A stretch of 64,000 nucleotides of DNA from Incurvaria masculella (GCA_946894095.1 OX335645.2:24785680-24849679); one strand, 5' to 3'. Shown: positions 32,806-42,891, counted from the stretch's first letter. Program-made: numbers and translations. The notes: generated by a model not told the origin, from the letters alone.

Positions 32806-34086
32806 ATGCCGATTACACCGAGAGAAGACCAGGAAGGCGTGAGGACCAGGAGCCAGACGGCAGCCGACACAACACCGGCCGAGGATGCAGCAGCCTCAGG
32901 AACTCAAGAATTCGAGAGCCATCAATTAATGACGCAAACTCCTGCCTTGGACTTGAACGCATTGATGACCTTCATGCAAGAACAGGCCCGCCGTCAAGAG
33001 GAGCAGATGCAAGAACAGGCCCGCCGTCAAGAAGAACAGGCCCGCCGTCAAGAGGAGCAGATGCATGAACAGGCCCGCCGTCAAGAGGAGCAGATGCAAG
33101 AACAGGCCCGCCGTCAAGAAGAGCAGTTGCAAGAACAGGCCCGCCGTCAGGAAGAACAGGCCCGCCGTCAAGAGGAGCAGGCGCAGGAACATGCTCGCCG
33201 TCAGGAGGAGCAGCAGCAAGAACTGATGTGGGCTGTTAGGGAATCCAATGCCAAAATAAAGGAGAAGCTTGATGAGGTCAACTCTAGGATCGAAGAGCAA
33301 GACCAAACTCTCGGGCGCCATGAAGAGCGACTGAACGGGCTTGAGTCAAAGATATCCGAAGAAATGGAGAAAATCAAGACCTGTGGAGTAACTGTATCTT
33401 CATCTGCAACAGCAGGAGCAAGATTTAAGGTTCCTCCTTTCGATGGTTTGACATCCTGGGCCGCTTACAAACTTCAGTTTGAATCAGTGGTTATTGCAAA
33501 TGGATGGAATGAGAACCAAGCATGAACTGCTTTGACCTTAGGACTTCGGGACAAGGCACTCCATGTTCTCGAGGCTTTAGGTCCCCAAATCACCTATGAC
33601 GGACTTTTAGAAGCACTGGAGTCAAGGTTTGGCGACAAGCATTTGGAACACGTCTACCGAGCTCAACTTCGTGATCGAGTACAACGAGCAAGTGAAGGAC
33701 TTCAACAGTGGGCACTGGAAATCGAAAAACTTGTCCGAAAGGCCCATCAATCATCATCGAATTCTTCGTTGGAAGATTACTTGGTGCAGGCTTTCGTGGA
33801 TGGCATCAGGGACATTGAAGTACGAGCTGCTGTACGATTAAGTCACCACGCAACGTTGAAGGACGCTCTTGCCCACGCGTTGGAGGTCGAAGCGGTTCGA
33901 TCAGATCCCCGAGCGCATCGAATAAGAGAAGTGGTGACGTCGGAAACCAGATCACCTGCAAGACGTAAATTTACTCCCCGGTGCTACAAGTGCAATGAAC
34001 TGGGGCACCTTCGAACCAACTGCCCCAAAAACCAAACCAAAAGGCCTGATGCTGCAAATGAAGATGCACAGCAGGGAAACGAGTAA
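32806..34086 (+). pseudogene. gag of the gypsy element, interrupted by one stop codon
   Basis: ATG at 32,806. Residues 60-145 are tandem repeats of QARRQEEQ, a charged coiled coil. Then follow a second helical segment and the capsid-like start FKVPPFDGLTSWAAYKLQFE. A TGA at 33,523-33,525 breaks the frame, which continues in the same phase to 34,086 with no other stop. The second part ends in one zinc knuckle CYKCNELGHLRTNC (CX2CX4HX4C), which binds the RNA genome. The frame ends with TAA at 34,084-34,086, just past a frameshift site. Confidence 0.9.
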
Positions 34087-34114
34087 AGGCCAGAACCGGG
34101 GGGCGGGTGCTGGC
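34074..34114 (+). promoter_or_regulatory. Gag-pol -1 ribosomal frameshift signal
   Basis: GGGAAAC at 34,074-34,080 has the X_XXY_YYZ phase relative to gag (G GGA AAC GAG TAA). Slipping back one base enters the pol frame, open from 34,062. After a spacer of about 8 nt, GCCAG (34,089-34,093) can pair with CTGGC (34,110-34,114) around a G-rich loop. Confidence 0.75.
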
Positions 34115-37100
34115 TGGTAGAATAGAAGCCCCGAAAGTCACAATTTCGCAGGCATGTACTGGAAACAGCCTGCTCGTTGAAGGGCAAGTGAACGGGATAC
34201 AATGCAACTTGACCTTGGATACCGGAGCATCCCGTACAATCGTTAAGTCAAAAACCTTCGGCCGCGTAATATGGAATCGTCGCCAGTATTTCAATGGTTG
34301 CAGGCTTCAGACAGCTACCGGCCAGCACATACCCGTTTATGGAGAGATAGAAGTAACAATTAAAATTGGATGTAAGACTTATCGTCATACCGCCGTTTTA
34401 GCAGATATAATCGATGATTGCATTCTAGGTTTAGACTTTATGAGAACTAACAACTGTAAAGTAGATGTGGCAAATGGCGTGCTCATATGTGGCAAAGAAG
34501 AAGTTTCCTGGCTACGCAAATGTGATGAAATTTCCTCAGATAAATTGGACACAGGGAGATCTAAAGTGTCCACTCTTTTGGAAGAAAGCAGACGGGACCT
34601 GACTGTTGATGATTTCAAGAAAGCAACAAATCTACTTATGCGATATTCAGACATCTTCTCTTCGCACGACGGAGACATTGGGAGAACAAGCATGGTTAAG
34701 CACCGCATCGACACAGGAGATGCTCTTCCAATACGTCAGAGGCCACGCCGCGTTCCCGTAGCTAAAGAAGAAGAAGTTCAGAGAATGATAGCGGACATGC
34801 AGAAAAATAATGTTATAGAGACTTCATCAAGTCCATGGTGTTCACCCGTAGTTCTGGTAAAGAAGAAAGATGGCAGCAACAGATTTTGTGTGGACTATCG
34901 ACGTTTAAATGATGTAACGAAAAAGGACAGCTATCCAATTCCTAGAATTGATGACACGCTGGATACATTGAGTGGCATGAAGTGGTTCACAACCCTGGAC
35001 CTGAAGAGCGGCTACTGGCAGGTGGAAATCGACAACAAAGACAAAGAGAAGACAGCGTTTACGACAGGGCATGGGCTGTGGCAATTCAAAGTGATGCCGT
35101 TTGGACTTTGTAATGCTCCCGCAACCTTCGAGAGGCTTATGGAACGAGTACTTTTTGGGCTGATCGGGGAAGCTTGTCTGGTGTACTTGGACGATATAAT
35201 CATATTAGGGCGGACATTTGACGAGCACATCAAGAATTTGGAGAATGTTTTGAGCAAGATTCGCCAAGCTAACCTTAAACTAAGTGGCAAGAAGTGTTCT
35301 TTCTTCAAGCGTCAGGTTAGCTATTTGGGTCACGTTATCTCCGGAAATGGCATCCAAACTGACCCAAAGAAGATCGAAGCCGTACAGGAGTGGCCAATTC
35401 CAAAGGATAAGACTGAAGTTCGTGCCTTTTTAGGACTGTGCTCATATTACCGCCGTTTTGTCCGAAACTTCTCCGAGATTGCTAAGCCTCTGCATCGACT
35501 TACAGAAGATAAGCGTCAATTCAATTGGGACGAGGACTGCGCAAATTCGTTTCAAGAACTTAAGCAACATCTCTGTAACACTCCAATCTTGGGCTACCCC
35601 GAAGCCGATAAAGAGTTCATAGTCGACACAGACGCAAGTAATACCGGAATCGGCGGTGTACTCTCACAACGTCATGGGGACAAGGAGATCGTTATTGGTT
35701 ATTTCAGCAAATCCCTTTCAAAACCAGAACGGAACTATTGTGTGACAAGACGAGAGCTTCTAGCAGTAGTGAAGACTTTGCAGCATTTCAACAAGTATCT
35801 TCTCGGCCGAAGATTCCGCTTGAGGACTGACCACGCTGCTTTGAAATGGCTGCTTCAGTTTAAGAATCCAGAAGGGCAGGTTGCACGTTGGCTGGAACAG
35901 CTCCAAGAGTATCAGTTTGATACAGAGCATCGGAGTGGTAAAACCCATGGAAATGCTGACGCTTTGTCTCGTCGACCCTGCCCAGAAGAGTGTAAGCACT
36001 GCATCAGGGAGGAGATAAAGGAGACCGTTCATTTAAAGGCCATCCGAACGGATAACATCAGCGAAGAATGGAGCAATGAAAACATGAAGCTAGCCCAGGA
36101 GGGGGACGATGATCTGATGCCCATTATTCACTGGAAGAGAGCAGGAGAGACAACGCCAGAATGGAGAGATATTTCTGCAATGAGCACAGCGACTAAAAGT
36201 TACTGGGCGCAGTGGTCGAGCCTGGTACTTCATGACGGAATATTGTACAGAAAATGGGAAACACCTAACGGAAAGGATACTTCTCTGCAATTAGTCATCC
36301 CCAGATCTAAGATTAAAGAAGTTCTTCAATGCCTGCACGATGGAACTTCAGGTGGACATTTGGGAATAAAGAGAACTCTCCTGAAGATACGACAACGGTT
36401 CTACTGGATAAATTGTCGCGATGATGTAGAAGATTGGTGCCGTAAATGCACGATCTGTAGCGCTGTTAAAGGGCCTCATACACGGAGCAAGGGAACTTTA
36501 AAATTGTACAATGTTGGAGCTCCGTGGGAGAGAATTGCTCTTGATGTGGCTGGCCCTTTTCCTCCGACAAATGACGGCAACCGTTACTTTATGGTTGTAA
36601 TGGATTATTTCACTAAGTGGCCTGAGGTATTTGCCATACCAAACCAAGAGGCGATCACGGTTGCACAGAAATTGGTCCACGAAGTTTTCTGTCGCTATGG
36701 AGTACCTCTCGAGATACACACTGATCAAGGCAGAAACTTCGAATCCAGAGTGTTTCAGGAGACATGTCGAATAATGGGAATCCATAAGACCAGGACAACC
36801 CCATACCACCCACAGTCAGATGGCATGGTGGAACGATTTAATCAGACATTGGAAAGACACTTGGCCAAATTGGTAGAAGACCATCAAAAGGATTGGGACC
36901 AGTATATTCCGCTGTTTCTGCTGTCATACCGAACCGCTGTGCATGAAAGCGTAGATGAAACTCCAGCCTACATAAATTTTGGACACGAACTCAGACTACC
37001 AGCTGACCTTCTGACAGGAATTCCACCAGAGGCATCCCATTGTGTAACAGAGTATGTGTCAGATCTGCGAGGAAAAATAGACACTGTTTATAAACGTGTC

Positions 37101-37391
37101 AGAGAGGCTGGTCTACGAGCAAGCGAGCGGATGAAAACCCGTTACGACCGCAAAGCTAATGGAAATGTATTTGAAGAAGGATCTTTAGTTTGGCTACATA
37201 ATCCATTACGAAAAAAAGGAAAAAGTCCCAAACTGCAACCAAAATGGGAAGGCCCATATAGAGTGGTGACTAAAATCAATGACGTGACATATCGTATCCG
37301 CCGGAATGATAGATGTCGGGAAAAGATTGTGCACGTAGATCGTCTGGCCCGATACCACGGAGACAATTATGCTCGAGACGAGCATAACTAA
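34080..37391 (+). CDS. pol: protease, reverse transcriptase, RNase H, integrase
   Basis: Single open frame with no ATG needed because it is reached by frameshifting; counting residue 1 at 34,107 there are 1,094 codons. The aspartic protease motif LDTGAS is at residues 37-42. Reverse transcriptase has FTTLDLKSGYWQV and the catalytic YLDD near 359. RNase H has DTDASNTGIGG near 508. Integrase has an H-H-C-C zinc domain at about 745-790 (CRKCTIC) and catalytic residues in DVAGPF, HTDQGRNF and MVERFNQTL. Tail KWEGPYRVV is the typical integrase C terminus. The stop is at 37,389-37,391. It seems intact. Confidence 0.95.
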   Translation, partial: RVKARTGGRVLAGRIEAPKVTISQACTGNSLLVEGQVNGIQCNLTLDTGASRTIVKSKTFGRVIWNRRQYFNGCRLQTATGQHIPVYGEIEVTIKIGCKTYRHTAVLADIIDDCILGLDFMRTNNCKVDVANGVLICGKEEVSWLRKCDEISSDKLDTGRSKVSTLLEESRRDLTVDDFKKATNLLMRYSDIFSSHDGDIGRTSMVKHRIDTGDALPIRQRPRRVPVAKEEEVQRMIADMQKNNVIETSSSPWCSPVVLVKKKDGSNRFCVDYRRLNDVTKKDSYPIPRIDDTLDTLSGMKWFTTLDLKSGYWQVEIDNKDKEKTAFTTGHGLWQFKVMPFGLCNAPATFERLMERVLFGLIGEACLVYLDDIIILGRTFDEHIKNLENVLSKIRQANLKLSGKKCSFFKRQVSYLGHVISGNGIQTDPKKIEAVQEWPIPKDKTEVRAFLGLCSYYRRFVRNFSEIAKPLHRLTEDKRQFNWDEDCANSFQELKQHLCNTPILGYPEADKEFIVDTDASNTGIGGVLSQRHGDKEIVIGYFSKSLSKPERNYCVTRRELLAVVKTLQHFNKYLLGRRFRLRTDHAALKWLLQFKNPEGQVARWLEQLQEYQFDTEHRSGKTHGNADALSRRPCPEECKHCIREEIKETVHLKAIRTDNISEEWSNENMKLAQEGDDDLMPIIHWKRAGETTPEWRDISAMSTATKSYWAQWSSLVLHDGILYRKWETPNGKDTSLQLVIPRSKIKEVLQCLHDGTSGGHLGIKRTLLKIRQRFYWINCRDDVEDWCRKCTICSAVKGPHTRSKGTLKLYNVGAPWERIALDVAGPFPPTNDGNRYFMVVMDYFTKWPEVFAIPNQEAITVAQKLVHEVFCRYGVPLEIHTDQGRNFESRVFQETCRIMGIHKTRTTPYHPQSDGMVERFNQTLERHLAKLVEDHQKDWDQYIPLFLLSYRTAVHESVDETPAYINFGHELRLPADLLTGIPPEASHCVTEYVSDLRGKIDTVYKRVREAGLRASERMKTRYDRKANGNVFEEGSLVWLHNPLRKKGKSPKLQPKWEGPYRVVTKINDVTYRIRRNDRCREKIVHVDRLARYHGDNYARDEHN

Positions 37392-37402
37392 GGAGGAGGC
37401 AG
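37390..37402 (+). other. Polypurine tract
   Basis: AAGGAGGAGGCAG immediately before the 3' LTR, the primer for plus-strand DNA synthesis. Confidence 0.8.
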
Positions 37403-38084
37403 TGTTACGAGCGCGCCCCGCTGCGAAGACATAGCGCTGATACACTACCAAAGTGCGCCAAATGGTTCCTTCGAATTTCAGTAGCGCCATCTACTTGTCT
37501 TATTGCATTGCGCAGGCTATCGCATCACTGTCGTCCCATATAAAGTGACGCCTCGTCCAGCTGACTTCAGAATCTAAAAATGGCCTGAACAAGGCCACAC
37601 CATCGACCTGCCTGCAGTAGCAGGCAGCGACATGAGACCACGGCCAAGAGGCAAACGCCAAATGCCGTTTCCCCCGCCCGCTAACGCGGGCGGAAGAAAA
37701 CAACGATTCTATGACTTCAGAAACAAATCTCGGACATTCTAGTAATGTCTCGAGGGAGATTGTTCTCGACTGCTGCCCTACATGGGCGCCTAGAAATCGG
37801 TGGAGTGTTCTGGAAAGAAGCTCCACCGATATAAAAGGCGCCCAAGGCGCTGAGGGCGGCAGTCTATTTTTGGAAGCGAAGTGAGCGACAACAAGCGATA
37901 TAGAAGTGCAGTGAACTAGCTCTGAAGTGAATCAGTGAAGTGAGTGATATAGTTTGTAAATTAGTGTTTGAATTAACCTAGTGTGAAATTGTATTTGTGA
38001 GTTTGCTTGTGAATTATTTGAAATAAAGGAAGAGTGTTGAGTATTGGTGTTTTCTTCTCTAATCTGCACCCTACCAGCGTAACA
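37403..38084 (+). repeat. 3' LTR, 682 bp, with flipped motif and 150-bp extra segment
   Basis: Same as the 5' LTR except for three changes: GTAGCGCCATCTAC at 37,481-37,494 is the exact inversion of the 5' version, a 150-bp segment is added at 37,573-37,722, and there is a one-base difference near 37,839. I found no substitutions elsewhere by eye. Confidence 0.9.
37573..37711. repeat. 139-bp hairpin-rich insert in the 3' LTR
   Basis: Flanked by TGACTTCAGAA at 37,562-37,572 and 37,712-37,722, a possible 11-bp target duplication. It contains perfect hairpins TGGCCT/AGGCCA (37,581-37,597), CTGCCTGC-AGTA-GCAGGCAG (37,608-37,627) and CCGCCCGC-TAAC-GCGGGCGG (37,674-37,693), plus a weaker ACGGC/GCCGT stem between them. 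No ORF, no poly(A), no clear terminal repeats. Confidence 0.85.
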
Positions 38085-38088
38085 GTAC
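38085..38088. other. Target-site duplication GTAC, right
   Basis: Matches GTAC at 32,243-32,246. Confidence 0.9.
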
Positions 38089-38157
38089 GTTGACGTTGAT
38101 TTTGATGTTTTGTTCTTTCGTGCACTCGGCCCTAAGTGTTACCCTGACATGGCTACT

Positions 38158-38235
38158 GCACTCAAGGTTGGCTCCAAACCATGGAAACTCCTCAACGGCC
38201 AACAGCACAGACACGAATTTATGTATACGCATAAC
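38158..38235 (+). repeat. Third copy of the 130-bp unit
   Basis: GGTTGGCTCCAAACC, AACTCCTCAACGGCCAACAG and CACAGACACGAATTT match the units at 31.9-32.1 kb on the other side of the LTR element. Confidence 0.75.
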
Positions 38236-38454
38236 AACCAAAGGCTTTACTGTAATCGACTTCAGAAAAACGTTCATATTTAGGTATCCATTCCCCTTAA
38301 GCAAGGATATAATAATAAAGTAAAGAGCCCAGCAATAAGTAATTTACGAATATACTGCAATATGTTTGAATGTTCAATCGTTGCAGTCAATGTCCGCAAC
38401 GCTGATGAAGCGTTAAATAAATGTTTGTAGGAATAATCTTAAACAGTGTGTCAG

Positions 38455-38720
38455 TTAGTAGGAGGCATGGATTACAGGATGAGAGACAGTAGGAGAATTC
38501 CAAATTATGGGTACACAGCGGGTGACAAAATTGAAAGACGCAATACCCGCGAATCCGAATGGTATGCTTTTGTGGGTCGGGTCCAGCCTTGCAATATATT
38601 CGTAACGCAGTTTTTTTAATGAGCCCTTTCTTTGATGAATGTGTCCTTGATTCGCGGTCAAAAATACATTCATATCACATTCCTTGGAATAAGCGACGTA
38701 GCTGCTTACTACGAATAAGT
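38455..38720 (+). mobile_element. tRNA-like SINE unit, second copy
   Basis: GTAGGAGGCATGGATTACAG, GAGAATTCCAAATTATGGGT, CAATACCCGCGAAT, GGTATGCTTTTG and GGTCGGGTCCAGCCTTGCAA match, in this order, the minus strand of 17,100-17,280. The right flank GTCCTTGATTCGCGGTC and CACATTCCTTGGAATAAGCG is also shared but keeps the other relative orientation. Confidence 0.7.
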
Positions 38721-38817
38721 ATATTTACTTTAGTTAAGAAATATTTCCAGCGAAAACTAGCAAACAAACTTTTATTTAAATGCTCAAAAAAAGAAAATAA
38801 ACTTTTTAACCGACTTA

Positions 38818-39045
38818 AAAAACCGGCCAAGTGCGAGTCTGACTCGCACACGAAGGGTTCCGTACTACACCAAAATATCACGTTTTTTGGACCCCCATTA
38901 TTTTTTATTACTTTTATATTTTACCTATTTGTTGTTATAGCGGCAAAATAAATACACAGTCTGTGAAAATTTCATCTGCCTACCTACCTATTACGGTTCA
39001 TGAGATACAGCCCTGTGACAGACGGACGGACGGACGGACAGCGTT
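38818..39045 (+). mobile_element. GGCCAAGTGCGAGTC-family repeat, nearly complete copy
   Basis: Runs from AAACCGGCCAAGTGCGAGTC through ACGAAGGGTTCCGTACTACA, TTGTTATAGCGGCAAAATAA, GGTTCATGAGATACAGCCC and a (GGAC)n run. The tail GGGTACGGAACCC is missing. No ORF. Confidence 0.8.
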
Positions 39046-39507
39046 GCTTGGCCTGTATTTACTCAATCTTAACCGTACAAAATAAACAATGAAGTGTATA
39101 AATCTGCACAGAATGAGTACTAAACGACTGCATTTGAAAAATAATTTTTTTCGTTAGGGCGTTTCTAACTTGACGGAGTCCGCGGTCGTTACCGTATTAT
39201 TATTTCGGACGAAATGTTTTCTTGATTTCTATCTAGTGTATCTAAGTATGTTTGCCTATGATAAGTTATTATACGGATCTTTGTATTCCATTCACTCCGA
39301 TTTTTATACCTTTTGACCGCGTATTTCGGCACTTTGTCGCATTGCAAAGCCCGTAGATGGCACGTACGCTCGGATGTCAAGTCGACCACGGACTGACATT
39401 CAGTAGGGCATCAACGAGCGGATAGAGCGCATCTTACGTGGTACGCGGGGAAAAGCTGATGGTGCGTCTATTGCTTTGTTTTGTCGATGACACTAATGAA
39501 TGCTTTC

Positions 39508-40733
39508 ATTCCTCGTATCAAATAAGTAAAAATGTGTGATTTTCAGTTGTTTCTATAATGGAGATAAGTCAGTAAACACGGCTAAAGGTGAACTTTGAGG
39601 TTATTGTTTTTCTACATTGTGCGTATTATCTTTGGTTTGCTAACAATAATGGTTGCTAACAGGGCCTCATTACATAAGGCATGTATAGGCACTTAAGGTC
39701 GGCCCGTAAGCACCTGAAAATTTCGCCTCCCATACAAACGTAGTTTACTAATCATTTGAAAACCAATGTTCCAACTTACTTGATATTTGGTATCTAATAT
39801 TAGGCTACAAATATCTGTGTCTGCATGCCTTTGTTGTTTCGGTAAATGTATTCTGGGTCAAACCATAGAGAAAACAAAATTCGTATGAAGATTTTCTTTT
39901 TGCTTTCATTTCATTCGGTTTGGATTTATCAAAAAAACAAAAGCATGCAGACACAGATATTTGTTACCTGATATTAGATATTAAATATCAATTTAATTGG
40001 AAAAGCGGTTTCCAAATTATTAGTAAACTACGTTTGTATGGGGAGCATAGCTTACGGGCCGTTCCAGCACCTATCGGAAAGGATAGTTGGCACTATTATT
40101 ACTATAGTTTAGTAAGTACTCCAGCTCTATGTGAACTGTCCTGAGGGCAAGGGAACAGAATAAAAAGATAGTTTTGTCTTTTGACAGGGGTCTTTATAGG
40201 TTTGTATGGTATTATATTATCTGGGGTTCGTCTTAAAGTGGTATGACTTATAAATAGGTACATTTAATGATCTACTAGAGTTGAAAAAAATGGAAAAGAT
40301 TCCTTGCTGTGTAGGCTCAGCTACTGAAAAATAATACAAGTTATTCCATGCATTTATTCCTGTGCATGTTGAGCTGATTAAGGTATTCGGGGTTCACTAA
40401 GAACAGTCCTCTTACTCTGTTTATTTATAAAAAAACAAAACAATAAGTAGGTACTTACCTATAAGTAACTAGAAATAGCGTTACGGTTAGCACCCCACTT
40501 TGAACTGGCGTTAAATGTTATGCACTCTGTGACAACAACAATTATAAAAGTGGTGTAGCAAATAATATCAACCAAATATGGTACTACAATATAGGCAAAA
40601 CTGACCATGAGCGCGCACGCTGTTCTATGCGTAAAAATAACCTCAAAGTTCATCTTTAGCCATGTTTGCTGACTTATGCCCATTATAGAAAAAAGTAAAA
40701 GTCACATATTGTTACTTATATGATACGAGGAAT
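39508..40733. mobile_element. TIR element of about 1.2 kb with arms of about 100 bp
   Basis: The ends ATTCCTCGTATC (39,508) and GATACGAGGAAT (40,733) start inverted arms of about 105 bp with several mismatches, including AATAACCTCAAAGTTCA and TGTTTGCTGACTTAT-type blocks. No transposase. The MITE at 39,697-40,063 is nested within. Target duplication not resolved. Confidence 0.75.
39697..40063. mobile_element. TTAA foldback MITE nested in the TIR element
   Basis: Starts after TTAA (39,693-39,696) with GGTCGGCCCGTAAG and ends CTTACGGGCCGTTCC. The interior is nearly palindromic (CCCATACAAACGTAGTTTAC and CTGTGTCTGCATGC occur inverted near the other end). A copy in opposite orientation lies at 50,519-50,870. 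The right TTAA is degenerate here. Confidence 0.85.
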
Positions 40734-41222
40734 AAAATAGAATGTGTTTCAATTGTGTACATGCAAATTTCTAGCGCTTTTCTAGCCCATACTGAAATGG
40801 GCATTCTCCTTTGCATTAAGTATGTGCCGAAAAAATGGACGAATAACTCAATATCACGCAAACCAATTTCGATGATTCTTTTTTTATTGGAAAGGATGTA
40901 CTACAAGGTTAGGTTATAATTATGGGATCCATGACAAAGTAAAAAAACTGTTCAATTCTTAGGAGCCAATTAACGATACTCGGATATGTCTACCCATATT
41001 CAGACAGATTAGTTTGTGAATTTTAGATTCAGTTAAAATAAAAAAAATAAACAAAAACGTTATCGTTGAAAGTAAATAAAATAGATATATATCAGGAGCT
41101 TTTGGAATAAAAAAATATTGAAGATAATGCTTGAGAAATCAATGTAGCCGATGCAAAATTGTGTTATACAGAATTTATAGGTTTTTATGTCTGGTGTAAT
41201 GATAAAAAAATCGATTAAATAC

Positions 41223-42155
41223 CTCATCATGTTGTTGTCCCGCAAGTAAGTCGAGCTGATATAGTGGACTCTTCGTTTGTTGCTCTCGGCACATATTTAC
41301 GCATTCCATTTCATTTATTTTACGCTCTATTAAACTGTTTTCTTTATCACATCGTGCATGGCGCTCGTCAAGCAGTTTTACCAGGACAATATTTTCACAC
41401 CTCAGTTTTTCCAATTTACTTGTATGCAAATTATTAATTTCACATTCTGCTTTAAGTCGGGTTTCATATTTTGCCAATGTTTCCATCGCAATGTAGTATT
41501 TGTCCTTGAATTCACTGAACTCTCTTAATTTTTTTTGATAATATTCTTTTTCAATCCACAGCAGCGAGTACTCTTTTAATTTTACCCGCAAGTTTTCTAA
41601 TTCACAATCAATTTCAGAATATGTTTTAATTTTGTATCGCATTTCTTCGCTTTTTATCGTGAGATTTTCGTAATGCGTCACAATGTCTGCGTAACATATT
41701 TGCATAGATTTTAATCTATTCAAGTTATTGTCTTCTGTATTGATAGGCTCGGGCGCGTATTCGGTGTCGCAATCAAAGTCGCTCGTGCTATCGCCATTGT
41801 TTTCGCATTTGCGTTCATAGCCTCCGCCAGAAGCAGACGTCGTGATCGACGTGAGGAACGACGCCTGTCGCATCTCATCACTGGCTATAATATCTGCTAC
41901 CAGCTTGGTCCTTGCGCCTGCGGTATCATATATGCAGCTGCTATCGTCTTGCGTCGCTGATGTTTGCTTGGGGCTCGATTTATTTTTATAACTTCCAGAA
42001 ATTTGAGCATGATATGTTTGATTGGATAATTGGCTACCTTTACATATTTTATCGTTGCAAATAGTCGTTAGCGCATTGCAGAAATTTTCCAAAACTCTCA
42101 GTTTAAACAATAATAATACTTTGAGATCTACATCAGCATTGTGTCGATCATAGGT
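41223..42155 (-). CDS. Large coiled-coil gene, exon 7
   Basis: 933 nt, 311 codons, phase 0 at both ends. Acceptor CTTATTTCAG|ACC, donor GAG|GTATTT (a weaker donor). It reads TYDRHNADVDLKVLLLFKLR and RVLENFCNALTTICNDKIC, then a Ser/Thr/Gln-rich stretch with a GGG, an acidic segment, and a long coiled coil (LENLRVKLKEYSLLWIEKEY, KFSEF-like heptads, KLEKLRCENIVLVKLLDERH). It ends LLAGQQHDE. No start codon required. Confidence 0.85.
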
Positions 42156-42764
42156 CTGAAATAAGTTTAAGGATATTAGGAATAATTAATCAATTTGGGA
42201 AATATGTTTTACGTATAGAGGCTATACACACATACATATGTTTCTAGGTATATTCTGTACTTAGAAGTTTGTTTTAAAATTCCAAATATGTTTTCCATAG
42301 CCGTGTACATGTGCGCATAAACGCAGTAGGGCTCACACAGGTCGCTCTCCAAGATCTGCAACAAATCACCCAACTATGTGAATTATTTACATGATATGTG
42401 GTGCACCATTGGAAAGGTCGTAAGCTAGCTATAAAACAAAACGAAGCTCTTAATTTATGTAATTTTTTTATGACTACATAATTAAATCTATATATCTATA
42501 TATATATATATAAAATGCTAATGTGCGTACGTAAAGACAGGATTTTCTCTATCTCCACTAACTCCAATCAGTTTCCCGTTGGGGTGGTAAATACCTCTTG
42601 GTCTCCCGGTGGGAGTAAGGGAGTTTGGTCGCGGTGGGTGGAAGTGGGTGATTGTGGGTGGTGAAAATGTAGAAAAATATATATCTGCCCTTTTCTAACT
42701 TATGAGAACTTCCGGAAATGATATAAAAAACACTTAATTGTGTGCAACTGTTATAGTCGATCTG

Positions 42765-42782
42765 GAATGTTCTAGAAAGTTC
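42765..42782 (+). promoter_or_regulatory. Perfect four-unit heat shock element 1
   Basis: GAATGTTCTAGAAAGTTC, i.e. GAAnnTTCnnGAAnnTTC. More TTCnnGAA pairs continue to about 42,835. Confidence 0.85.
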
Positions 42783-42873
42783 TAAAAATTTCTGGAATGA
42801 TCTAGAAAGTTCTAAAACGTTCTGGAATAATCTAGATAGTTCTAAATTGTGTACAACTGTTGTAGTCGATCTG

Positions 42874-42891
42874 GAATGTTCTAGAAAGTTC
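42874..42891 (+). promoter_or_regulatory. Perfect four-unit heat shock element 2
   Basis: Same 18-bp sequence as at 42,765, followed by further TTC/GAA units. Confidence 0.85.

Larger units (their letters stand above)
32247..38084 (+). mobile_element. Ty3/gypsy LTR retrotransposon, full length
   Basis: 5' LTR 32,247-32,779, primer-binding site, gag, pol, polypurine tract, 3' LTR 37,403-38,084, with GTAC target duplications on both sides. LTRs begin TGTTACG and end GTAACA. Pol order is protease, reverse transcriptase, RNase H, integrase, as in Metaviridae; there is no envelope frame. Gag is interrupted by one stop codon, so this copy is not autonomous as it stands. It lies in the intron between exons 7 and 8 of the coiled-coil gene, antisense to it. 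Confidence 0.95.

Noticed and set aside
33629..33841. Additional plus-strand frame inside gag
   Set aside because: Out-of-frame shadow of gag.
40459..40683. Minus-strand frame with hydrophobic stretches, possible membrane protein
   Set aside because: It covers the right arm of a TIR element, has no splice or family support and no conserved motif.
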